From positions 1 through 64,000 of the forward strand of contig JAFUOJ010000011.1 in the NCBI GenBank assembly GCA_017481945.1: DNA of 64,000 bases, in the 5' to 3' direction. The translations under genes and the position numbers were made by a program. The stretch's first letter is position 1; each line of letters opens with the position of its first letter. A model generated the notes under the pieces. It made no database searches. It saw only the letters and a program-made list of their open reading frames with translations, and was not told the origin of the DNA. Origin of the DNA: Parabacteroides sp. (lineage in GTDB: Bacteria; Bacteroidota; Bacteroidia; Bacteroidales; Tannerellaceae). Below, piece after piece: positions 18,607 to 25,728 of the stretch.

Positions 18607-19014
18607 ATGGCAACAACTTTTGATATTCGTTTACCTCACTACAATCGAGGGTTCCATCTGATTACTGCCGACATCACTCGTCAGTTACCTGAGTTACCGG
18701 AAAGCGGTCTTTTAGTGCTTTTTATCAAACACACTTCGGCTGCTCTCACCATCAATGAGAATGCAGACCCTACAGTGCGTACCGATTTTTCGACCTTCTT
18801 TAATAAATTAGTTCCGGATGGAGCCTCCTATTTCCTGCATACCGATGAAGGAGATGACGACATGTCAGCACATATCAAAGCCTCTCTACTAGGGAGTTCC
18901 ATAACTATTCCTATCAAAAATCATCGACTGAACTTAGGAATTTGGCAAGGGATTTACCTGTGTGAGTTTAGGAACGGAAGAAATCAACGTACGGTAAGCG
19001 TAACCATTTTATAA
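18607..19014 (+). CDS. yjbQ: YjbQ/UPF0047 family protein
   Basis: The 135 residues cover the whole YjbQ family. Hallmarks are the conserved H-T-S-A-A-L-T-I-N-E core (IKHTSAALTINENADP), the FLHTDEGDDDMSAH segment and the closing GIWQGIYLCEFRNGRNQR. Members have weak thiamine-phosphate synthase activity in enteric bacteria, but the physiological role is unsettled. It is the last gene of the metallophosphoesterase operon and ends in a bidirectional terminator shared with araB. Confidence 0.88.
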   Translation: MATTFDIRLPHYNRGFHLITADITRQLPELPESGLLVLFIKHTSAALTINENADPTVRTDFSTFFNKLVPDGASYFLHTDEGDDDMSAHIKASLLGSSITIPIKNHRLNLGIWQGIYLCEFRNGRNQRTVSVTIL

Positions 19015-19017
19015 GGG

Positions 19018-19054
19018 AAAAGCCGATAAGACAAGTAGATGTCCTATCGGCTTT
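19018..19054. terminator. Bidirectional terminator between yjbQ and araB
   Basis: AAAGCCGATA (19019-19028) pairs with TATCGGCTTT (19045-19054), extended inside by GACA/TGTC. T runs follow on the plus side and A/T-rich sequence on the other, serving both convergent genes. Confidence 0.8.
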
Positions 19055-19058
19055 CTTT

Positions 19059-20723
19059 TTATACTTTTGCTTCAATATTCTCACCCCAAGCTTGATAATC
19101 GCGATAGAGTTTCATATAAAGTGTATGTTTTTCTGCGTCTGGCTCATACTGAGTAATAAATCCTTTACCCAAAGCCTGTTGTGCGTCTTCCAATTTAGGA
19201 TAAATACCAGCTACTACCGAAGCAAACATAGCTGCTCCTAACGCACAGGTCTGTTCCGAACGGGCTACCTTAATCGGCATATTCAAAACATTGGCCAATG
19301 TCTGCATAACAAAAGGAGACTTCAATGAAATTCCCCCTGTTGCCGTAATTGAGTCAATCGTCACATGCTGTTTCAAATAACAATCCGTAATCGCCTTTGA
19401 CCCAAAAGCAGTAGCCTCAACCAACGCTTTAAAAATCATCGGAGCTGTAGTTCCTAATGTTAAACCGGAGATTAAACCGGTTACATTCTGATTACCGAAA
19501 GGCGTCCGACGACCATTCAACCAGTCTACAGCCACCGGTACACTCTCTGTCAGCGGAATCTTTTCTGCTTCCTCATTTAATTTAGGAAGAATCTGTTTGT
19601 CCAAAAGCGCAGTTATCTTTTCAGCCTCCTCTGCGTCACAAACCGTAGGAAGTATCGCTTTCAAAGGCCATTCTAACAGTCGTTTATACCAAGCGTAAAT
19701 ATCGCCAAAAGCAGATTGTCCCGCTTCCATTCCAATCATTCCCGGAACAACAGATCCATCCACTTGACCGCTAATACCCAAAATTTGGGCGTCTTTGATT
19801 TCGCTATACGGTGCAACCGTCACGTCACAAGTAGAGGTGCCCATCACCTTCACCACTGTACCAGCTGATACCTGTGCTCCAACAGCCCCCATGTGACAAT
19901 CCAATGCGCCGACACCAACAGCCACCTGAGTAGACAACCCCAAACGGTTCGCCCACTCCTCGGTTAGATAACCGGCCCGCGTATCACTGGTATAAGAATC
20001 TCGATACAAATGTCCGGTGAATACACCTAATACGGGATCCAACGCCATGAAGAACTCATCCGCAGGCAATCCACCCCACTTTTCATGCCACATAGATTTA
20101 TGTCCTGCCGCACAGCGACTCCGATACATTGTTTCCGGTTGTACATTGCCGGTCAATAAAGCAGGAATCCAATCACAATGTTCCGCCCAACTATAAGCCT
20201 GTTCCCGAACTGCCGGGTCTACTCGAAGTAAATGCAACATCTTTGCCCAAACCGATTCTACAGAATATAACCCTCCGGTATAAGCTGTATAATCTATTTC
20301 CCACCGTTTCGCTAAATCATTAATCTCATCAGCTTCTTTTGCGGCCGTATGATCCTTCCACAAAACAAACATGGCATTCGGATTTTCCGCTAAATCCGGT
20401 AAAAGAGCCAATGGCGTCCCATTCTTATCTAAAAGAACCGGAGTTGAACCAGTTGTATCAACAGAGATACCAACCACCTTTTCACCTGTTCCTTCCGGAC
20501 ATTGACTCAATGCCCGTTTAATAGCCGCCTCCATCCCTTCCAAATAATCTAACGGATGTTGTCGATATTGATTCTTTCCGGCGTCACAATACAATCCTTG
20601 TTTCCACCGTGTATAAAACTCCACAGCAGAGCCTAACTCCTCTCCCGTTAAAGCATTTACTAACAGTGCACGACAAGAATCCGTACCAAAATCAATTCCT
20701 ATTACATACTTTTGAGTTTGCAT
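19059..20723 (-). CDS. araB: Ribulokinase (FGGY kinase)
   Basis: The 554-residue FGGY-family kinase phosphorylates L-ribulose at O5 in L-arabinose use. The ATPase phosphate-1 loop is VIGIDFGTDSCRALLV. Further araB-like landmarks are GISVDTTGSTPVLLD, LDCHMGAVGAQVSAGTVVKVMGTS-like sequence, MIGMEAGQSAFGDIYAWYK and DWLNGRRTPFGNQNVTG; the last two are typical of ribulokinase and not of xylulokinase. Length agrees with the family (about 560). No araA, araD or araR lies beside it here, so it stands alone at least on this side. The start at 20723 gives the normal N-terminus. Confidence 0.9.
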   Translation of the reverse strand: MQTQKYVIGIDFGTDSCRALLVNALTGEELGSAVEFYTRWKQGLYCDAGKNQYRQHPLDYLEGMEAAIKRALSQCPEGTGEKVVGISVDTTGSTPVLLDKNGTPLALLPDLAENPNAMFVLWKDHTAAKEADEINDLAKRWEIDYTAYTGGLYSVESVWAKMLHLLRVDPAVREQAYSWAEHCDWIPALLTGNVQPETMYRSRCAAGHKSMWHEKWGGLPADEFFMALDPVLGVFTGHLYRDSYTSDTRAGYLTEEWANRLGLSTQVAVGVGALDCHMGAVGAQVSAGTVVKVMGTSTCDVTVAPYSEIKDAQILGISGQVDGSVVPGMIGMEAGQSAFGDIYAWYKRLLEWPLKAILPTVCDAEEAEKITALLDKQILPKLNEEAEKIPLTESVPVAVDWLNGRRTPFGNQNVTGLISGLTLGTTAPMIFKALVEATAFGSKAITDCYLKQHVTIDSITATGGISLKSPFVMQTLANVLNMPIKVARSEQTCALGAAMFASVVAGIYPKLEDAQQALGKGFITQYEPDAEKHTLYMKLYRDYQAWGENIEAKV

Positions 20724-21039
20724 ATCTATCTTTTCTTTTTATTCAACGAAGCACCCCACGCCTCTTTGTTGTAAAGATGGCAATTGTTAAACAATTTCTT
20801 ATGAAAGAACTGCATGTTCTTAAACACAAGATCCTAATAAAGATAACTATTTCATAAAATAATTACCCAATAACCTTCTCCACCTTTCTTCTTCTACCCT
20901 ATCGGTAAAGATTACAAAGGTCATTTACTGATTCTGCAACTATAAAGAAATAGCTGCCGAGCCATAAAAATTGGCTGCCGAGAGAAATTTAATTTAGTCG
21001 GTAAGTAATTTTCATTGCCGATTAATTTTTCAAAAAATA
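20724..21039. other. Intergenic region upstream of araB with short phased repeats
   Basis: No gene is seen. TGCCGA words occur at 20955-20960, 20976-20981 and 21016-21021, with an inverted TCGG at 20998-21001, giving a pitch of about 21 bp. 20991-21001 and 21018-21028 also form an 11-bp inverted repeat with one mismatch. They lie far upstream of the araB start and could be operator half-sites or a decayed palindrome array. Confidence 0.45.
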
Positions 21040-21077
21040 AAGCCTCACGTCTCCATAAAAAAGAAGACGTGAGGCTT
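21040..21077 (-). terminator. Terminator after the 206-residue outer membrane protein gene
   Basis: A perfect 13-bp stem AAGCCTCACGTCT (21040-21052) pairs with 21065-21077. On the reverse strand it is followed by a T-rich run, 46 bp after the stop at 21123. Confidence 0.8.
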
Positions 21078-21122
21078 ATAAAAGGGATAAACGTGGCTTT
21101 TCTAATTAGAGATAGAAAAAAT

Positions 21123-21743
21123 TTATTTTAGTCTAAAAGGAACATATACCGAGAACATTAAATCAGAAAGATGACCTTTACGACCTAAAGAGGCACCATC
21201 ATTAAAATGCTTCAAAGTATTTAAACAACCATATTGATAAGACAGGGACAATTCACAATGGTTGCTTACCCGATAACCCACTTTCGCCAAAACACCCAAA
21301 TCAAATACAGCTTTCGGTTGTACATAAAGCGTTGGAGCAATACCCAAACCAACATGGAATTTATCTGTCAAACGGTAATTCCAACTACCAGCAATCGAAA
21401 TAGGCATAATAAACTCACTGAATTTATTATCCTCACCGTTTACATAACCAGCTCCTTTCTCATTTGAATAAAATGGAGAACCTTTACGAGTACTCATTCC
21501 TTGAAAACCGACTGTCAAATCTAAATCATAAAAAGATTTTTGTGCCGGAAGAAAACGAAAACGATAACCAACCGAACCATTTCCCTTCAGATTATGATCA
21601 AACTGTAGTTCTTCCGAAGGTGGAACAATGTTCTGTTTATCCTGCATCGGAAAACCGATACCACCACCTATTAACACACCCTGTTCAACTTGGCCAAATA
21701 CTGAAGTTGAAACCAACATTAAAAGAAATACTAACCTTTTCAT
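21123..21743 (-). CDS. Small outer membrane beta-barrel protein
   Basis: The 206-residue protein has a signal peptide (about 1-18, TSVFGQ) and alternating amphipathic strands such as GSVGYRFRFLP, FYDLDLTVGFQG, IAGSWNYRLTDKFHVGLGIAP and CELSLSYQYGC, ending on a hydrophobic strand VYVPFRLK. It fits an 8-strand porin-like outer membrane barrel of the type frequent in Bacteroidetes. It lies downstream of a TPR-HTH regulator on the same strand. A decayed copy lies at 25392-25504 downstream of the second regulator, which suggests that regulator and barrel form a module. Function unknown. Confidence 0.7.
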   Translation of the reverse strand: MKRLVFLLMLVSTSVFGQVEQGVLIGGGIGFPMQDKQNIVPPSEELQFDHNLKGNGSVGYRFRFLPAQKSFYDLDLTVGFQGMSTRKGSPFYSNEKGAGYVNGEDNKFSEFIMPISIAGSWNYRLTDKFHVGLGIAPTLYVQPKAVFDLGVLAKVGYRVSNHCELSLSYQYGCLNTLKHFNDGASLGRKGHLSDLMFSVYVPFRLK

Positions 21744-21843
21744 ATTCATATCTATTTTATATTAAGAATATAGCCAAAAGACAAACCAAACACTATTTAC
21801 TTTTCATATTTTCTAAAAAAAATCAATTGAATACTCTTCAAAA

Positions 21844-21882
21844 AGAGCTCCATGTCTCCACTAACAGAAATCATGGAGCTCT
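21844..21882 (-). terminator. Terminator-like hairpin between the micro-ORF and the outer membrane protein gene
   Basis: AGAGCTCCATG (21844-21854) pairs perfectly with 21872-21882. On the reverse strand CTTTTTG follows. Similar hairpins with a GCTCCAT/ATGGAGC core recur at 23957-23989, 24656-24688 and 25332-25364. Confidence 0.75.
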
Positions 21883-21905
21883 GAACAAATAGGCATAGTT
21901 TTATC

Positions 21906-21977
21906 TTACCCTATTATAATTGGAAATTGACAGTATATACATCTACAGTCACAAGAGTATAAAACAATCTTTCTCAT
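21906..21977 (-). CDS. Candidate 23-residue Cys-containing micro-ORF
   Basis: The predicted peptide starts MRKIVLYSCDCRCIYC and ends FPIIIG, with four cysteines in eight residues. It is worth listing only because of its frame: a well-formed promoter (22005-22036, reverse strand) sits 28 bp upstream and an intrinsic terminator (21844-21882) 24 bp downstream, so a short independent transcript of about 150 nt is predicted. The transcript could equally be a non-coding RNA or a leader with an attenuator for the barrel gene. No homologue is recognised. Confidence 0.25.
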   Translation of the reverse strand: MRKIVLYSCDCRCIYCQFPIIIG

Positions 21978-22004
21978 ATACGCATTTATTAAAAACCTCG
22001 ATTG

Positions 22005-22036
22005 CAAAAGTAGAGGAGATAATTGACATCCACAAA
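22005..22036 (-). promoter_or_regulatory. Promoter downstream of regulator 1
   Basis: Reverse-strand TACTTTTG (22005-22012) and TTTG (22033-22036) are 20 bp apart. It points towards the micro-ORF and the outer membrane protein gene and lies just after the regulator stop at 22144. Confidence 0.65.
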
Positions 22037-22143
22037 AACGGGTAAAAAACATATGGACAAAGCCCCTTTTCTATATGGACAGTTCCATAAAACAGCACTG
22101 ATTATCAGCACTATTCATTTCCTCTCTAAAGGGCAATTATTAA

Positions 22144-23862
22144 TTATACAGACAAACGATTTTTAACAAAATCCAAGGAGCAATCAACAAGAAAATTCCG
22201 AATAGTCACACCACTTTTTACCAAATCTAATTTCTGACGTACTCTCAATCGACGTTTATTTACAGAATCAGAGCTAATATTCAACAAGATAGCCTCTTCT
22301 TTCAACGAAAGCTCTAAGAAACTTAAATAGCAAGTCTCCACCTCGGAATGTGTCAAATTTACCGAACGTTCTTGTAGAAAAGTTAACCAATCCGGACAAG
22401 CAGAGTCTATTAATCCTTTTAAATTCTCCCAATCGCTCTCAGACAAAGCCTGCATTTCATCCTTTCCCCGTTTTTTACTCTGTTCTTTCAAGCGAGAAAA
22501 CAAAGTTGAATATTGTAATTTATCACATTTCAATCTAATAATAGATTGCTGTATCTCTTTCATCTGACAATAAAGATCTTGTTTCTTTTCTTTCTCCGTT
22601 GTCATAAAAGCCTCCTTACTTTCCATCTCTTTTCTTAATTGGAACAATTGGCTTTCTTTCTCATCTAATAATTTCTGTTGATAATTAATTGCTCGAAGTC
22701 TTTTTTGTTCTATAGTCAGATAAACTAAAACACACGTAAAACAAGTAAAAACGAGAATTGCAATCAATCGATATCGACTATTTTGTAACCTTCTATTTTC
22801 TTTATGTAGAGTCACCAAATTATGCCGTTTCTCGGCATCTATTATATCCACCTGCTTCTGAACATCATATAAAGAATCTTTTGCTTCATGATACTGTTCT
22901 AAATATTTCAAGGCTAAAGCTGTATTTCCAGCCTCCTCTTCAACTAAATAGCCAACATATAATCGGTCTGTAGGAACATACAGATTATCAACCTTTGTCA
23001 AATGGTCTATTTTATCTAAATAATATCGTGCGGAATCCAACAAATCTATCTGATAATATAAAACACTTAATGCCAAATAATTAGAAGCATTATTCCAACC
23101 TATCTTTTCACCATAACTCAAACTTAATTCATAACAGAATTTAGCCTTTTCATATTCTTTTTTCTTTTCATAAATATTTCCCAAACAATTCTTTATAGAA
23201 AGCATTCCCTCCAAATCATTCATTTCTGTTATTAAAGAATCTGCTTTTAACGCAATGTCAAGAGCTAAAGGCAAAGAATCCTGATATGTATATGTTTTAG
23301 CCACATCTCGTAAAGCAAATGCATAGCTTTTTATATTTCCAGCTTTTAAGAAATACTCTGCAGCTTCTTTAAATTTTCGTTGTTCTTCTGAATTCTGTCC
23401 CGTATAAAGATATAGATCAGCCATATAACTACATATAAAGCCAGCCACATTATATAGCCGTTCCTCCTTCGCAAGATCTAATGCATCCAAATAGGTATTC
23501 ACAGCCGGAATAAAAAGTTTATCTTCTGCATAAGAACGTCCTAAGTACAAACCGATCCAAGCTTCTTGTTCAGCAGTTCCATATTTTCGATACCAAGCCA
23601 ATGCACGATTTAATTGCTCTACATACAGCATATCTTTATACAGTTTATCTGCCGTTCGACAATACAGCATACAATAACGAGCAAATAACCTATTATTCAA
23701 TAAGTCAGGAGATTCTATCTTATTTAATAAGACATAAGCACTGTCCGGATTCACACCCAAGACTTTTTCAACTTCATTTAATTGTTCATAAGCCACTCGA
23801 TTCTCTTTGCAAGAGAAGAACGGCCACAAAGACAATAGGATAAATAACACAGTGTGCTTCAT
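22144..23862 (-). CDS. Trans-envelope TPR regulator with C-terminal HTH, copy 1
   Basis: The 572 residues begin with a lipoprotein-type signal (lipobox FFSC, C18). About 320 residues of TPR-like helical repeats follow (for example EAWIGLYLGRSYAEDK, YNVAGFICSYMADLYLYTG, IKSYAFALRDVAKTY), then one transmembrane segment (about 360-382), a long coiled coil (about 385-450) and a C-terminal LuxR-like HTH (EEAILLNISSDSVNKRRLR, about 520-545). This puts TPRs outside the cytoplasm and a DNA-binding domain inside, a one-protein signalling chain. Such regulators are known in Bacteroidetes; their ligands are not. A close paralogue is encoded at 25729-27396. Confidence 0.78.
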   Translation of the reverse strand: MKHTVLFILLSLWPFFSCKENRVAYEQLNEVEKVLGVNPDSAYVLLNKIESPDLLNNRLFARYCMLYCRTADKLYKDMLYVEQLNRALAWYRKYGTAEQEAWIGLYLGRSYAEDKLFIPAVNTYLDALDLAKEERLYNVAGFICSYMADLYLYTGQNSEEQRKFKEAAEYFLKAGNIKSYAFALRDVAKTYTYQDSLPLALDIALKADSLITEMNDLEGMLSIKNCLGNIYEKKKEYEKAKFCYELSLSYGEKIGWNNASNYLALSVLYYQIDLLDSARYYLDKIDHLTKVDNLYVPTDRLYVGYLVEEEAGNTALALKYLEQYHEAKDSLYDVQKQVDIIDAEKRHNLVTLHKENRRLQNSRYRLIAILVFTCFTCVLVYLTIEQKRLRAINYQQKLLDEKESQLFQLRKEMESKEAFMTTEKEKKQDLYCQMKEIQQSIIRLKCDKLQYSTLFSRLKEQSKKRGKDEMQALSESDWENLKGLIDSACPDWLTFLQERSVNLTHSEVETCYLSFLELSLKEEAILLNISSDSVNKRRLRVRQKLDLVKSGVTIRNFLVDCSLDFVKNRLSV

Positions 23863-23956
23863 TGATAGATTTTTGTTAGATTGTTTTATTTCGGGACCAA
23901 GATAACAATTATTCTTATTCTTTTTAAAGAAATCGTAGAGAAAATTATTTAGAATA

Positions 23957-23989
23957 GCTCCATACCTCTACCCAAAGAGAACATGGAGC
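23957..23989 (-). terminator. Repeated GCTCCAT hairpin after secreted protein 1
   Basis: GCTCCAT (23957-23963) pairs with ATGGAGC (23983-23989), with inner pairing CTCT/AGAG. It is followed by a weak T run on the reverse strand. The same element is found after the paralogous gene and after the decayed barrel gene. Confidence 0.5.
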
Positions 23990-24010
23990 CAAACAAATAG
24001 GAATAAAAGT

Positions 24011-24580
24011 TTACCACCATAAACGAACATTCAGGTCCTCCTCGGGTATATTATCGTTCAAAATATCTTTCAAAGAATAACACAAAATATACCGATGATA
24101 ATTTGCCCCTTCAAATATAACTTTAGATCCATTTATTGCTATATAACAATGCTCTTTTATTCCACGATCCAAATTTTCTATCGCAACTACAGGTATTATT
24201 AGATCTTGTTGATAAGTAAAATACAACTCTAAAATCTTCCCCTGTTCATCAAAATAAAGATCAAACCTAAAAAACTTTTTACTATCAGCATATTCAGGTT
24301 TTAGATAAGGTTTTATATTTTCCTTTAACAACCGACTCAAAACATCCATATTCTTTAAAAACATTGTAGGATATGGATACATTACAAAATCTCCTTGAGG
24401 CGTATCTTCCAACTTCGAACCTTCTTCATATACAATAAATGAATTAAATTGTACTCCATATTTTGAATTATGTTTCAAATAAACATAACTCGAATGAATT
24501 GCCTTCAATGTATCACATTCAGATTGAGCATAAAGACCCTGACTTAAAAATAAAAACAATAAAAACAACACACCCTTCAT
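24011..24580 (-). CDS. Small exported protein of unknown function, paralogue 1
   Basis: The 189-residue protein has a signal peptide (residues 1-18, GLYAQ). The mature part holds a single early Cys (SECDTLK), a basic/aromatic middle and a C-terminal part (FDLYFDEQGKILELYFTY then IENLDRGIKEHCYIAI) that vaguely recalls the TonB C-terminal fold, ending in an aromatic RLWW. I do not recognise the family. It is a tandem duplicate of the gene at 24712-25263, including the promoter and 3' hairpin. It lies directly upstream of regulator 1 on the same strand, so the protein is a candidate ligand or effector of the TPR regulators (inference). Confidence 0.65.
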   Translation of the reverse strand: MKGVLFLLFLFLSQGLYAQSECDTLKAIHSSYVYLKHNSKYGVQFNSFIVYEEGSKLEDTPQGDFVMYPYPTMFLKNMDVLSRLLKENIKPYLKPEYADSKKFFRFDLYFDEQGKILELYFTYQQDLIIPVVAIENLDRGIKEHCYIAINGSKVIFEGANYHRYILCYSLKDILNDNIPEEDLNVRLWW

Positions 24581-24655
24581 AATATCTCTGATTTGTTACG
24601 AATACTTTCCGAAGATACATATTTTACTTCATATACTAACTTTAATTATTAAGAA

Positions 24656-24688
24656 GCTCCATACCTCTATTCAAAGAGAACATGGAGC
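24656..24688 (-). terminator. Repeated GCTCCAT hairpin after secreted protein 2
   Basis: GCTCCAT (24656-24662) pairs with ATGGAGC (24682-24688), 24 bp beyond the stop at 24712. The surrounding 53 bp at 24610-24662 are identical to 25286-25338. Confidence 0.5.
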
Positions 24689-24711
24689 CAAAAACAAATA
24701 GAAATAAAAGC

Positions 24712-25263
24712 TTACCACCATAAACGAACTTTCAGATCTTCTTCGGATATATTTTCATTAAAAATATCTTTCAAAGAATAAGTAAATATATACCGATGAT
24801 AAGCAGCACCTTCAAATATATTTTTAGGACCACTAATTGCTATATAACAATTCTCTTTTATTCCACGATCCAAGTTTTCTATTGCAGATACAGATATTAT
24901 TAGATCTTGTCGATAAGCAAAATACAACTCTAAAATCTTCCCCTGTTCGTTAAAATAAAGATTAAACCTAAAATTGTTTCCAAAACCGATATGTTCTGGT
25001 TTAATATAAGGCTTAATATTTTCTTTCATCAACCGACTCAATATATTCATGTTTTTCAAATACATAGTAGGATATGGAGGAGACATTGAAAAATCTCTTT
25101 GATCCTCTCTATCCCATTTTGAGTTCTCTTCATAGACATGAAACTCATCGCTATATTTTCTATAAATATAATTAGAATGAACACCTTTTAAGGTGTCACA
25201 TTCAGATTGCGCATAAAGGCTCTGACCTAAAAATAAAAACAATAAAAATAACACACCCTTCAT
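24712..25263 (-). CDS. Small exported protein of unknown function, paralogue 2
   Basis: The 183-residue protein is collinear with the 24011-24580 product: same signal peptide (MKGVLFLLFLFLGQSLYAQ), same SECDTLK start of the mature chain, same YFNEQGKILELYFAYRQDL core and the same RLWW end. Differences cluster in the region about residues 30-70, where copy 2 is shorter. The start at 25263 matches copy 1; the in-frame codon at 25296 lies upstream of the conserved N-terminus, within the duplicated promoter region. Clustered divergence in one segment may mark a surface that faces a partner. Function unknown. Confidence 0.65.
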   Translation of the reverse strand: MKGVLFLLFLFLGQSLYAQSECDTLKGVHSNYIYRKYSDEFHVYEENSKWDREDQRDFSMSPPYPTMYLKNMNILSRLMKENIKPYIKPEHIGFGNNFRFNLYFNEQGKILELYFAYRQDLIISVSAIENLDRGIKENCYIAISGPKNIFEGAAYHRYIFTYSLKDIFNENISEEDLKVRLWW

Positions 25264-25331
25264 TATATTTGATTTGCTACTAATACGAAGATACATATTT
25301 TACTTCATATACTAACTTTAATTATTAAGAA

Positions 25332-25364
25332 GCTCCATGCATCTATTGAAAGATAACATGGAGC
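25332..25364 (-). terminator. Repeated GCTCCAT hairpin after the decayed barrel gene
   Basis: GCTCCAT (25332-25338) pairs with ATGGAGC (25358-25364). It belongs to the same family as the hairpins at 23957 and 24656 and lies 3' of the relic at 25392-25504. Confidence 0.5.
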
Positions 25365-25391
25365 TAAAGACAAATAGGAATAAAAGTTTAC

Positions 25392-25504
25392 TTTTCTAAT
25401 TAGCAATAGAAAAAATTATTTTAGTCTAAATAGAACATATACAGAGAACATCAAATCCAAAAAAATGACCTTTACGAGTTTTCATCCCTTGAAAACAGAC
25501 TGTC
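25392..25504 (-). pseudogene. Relic of the 206-residue outer membrane protein gene
   Basis: The segment matches two separate parts of the intact gene (21123-21743) joined together. One is the 3' end, with stop at 25416-25418 and FRLK preserved; the other is an internal stretch around 21480-21510. The junction falls exactly on ACCTTTACGA (25468-25477), a word present twice in the intact gene (21174-21183 and 21480-21489). So 306 bp were lost between short direct repeats. One extra base near 25460 also shifts the frame, and the 5' half is missing. It lies downstream of regulator 2, as the intact gene lies downstream of regulator 1. Confidence 0.85.
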
Positions 25505-25728
25505 GATACAACAACTTGTTTTTTCTCATAATTTTAATTATTTAAATTCGAAGGCAAAAGTAGAAAAAAGGGAATACCACCCCCTGAAAACCCCTAATTC
25601 CGACATGGACAGTCCTTATTTACAGCAAGGGCGTGAACAACTGATATTCAATCAGTTATCCACACCCCTACAATCAGTATATAGACCAAATAGGGTTTAT
25701 CTATATGGACAAACAGACTGTTATCTAT
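25505..25728. other. Intergenic remainder downstream of regulator 2
   Basis: No supported gene is present. It contains a reverse-strand TACTTTTG box (within 25552-25562) at the place that corresponds to the 22005-22012 promoter, but without the -33 TTTG. The 76-residue forward frame at 25605 overlaps the regulator 3' end and looks accidental. Confidence 0.5.

Noticed and set aside
20609-20857. 82-codon forward frame at the araB start
   Set aside because: It is antisense to araB and continues into its upstream region without a promoter.
21464-21892. 142-codon forward frame over the barrel gene and its leader
   Set aside because: It is antisense to the barrel gene and runs through its terminator-like hairpin; composition is not protein-like.
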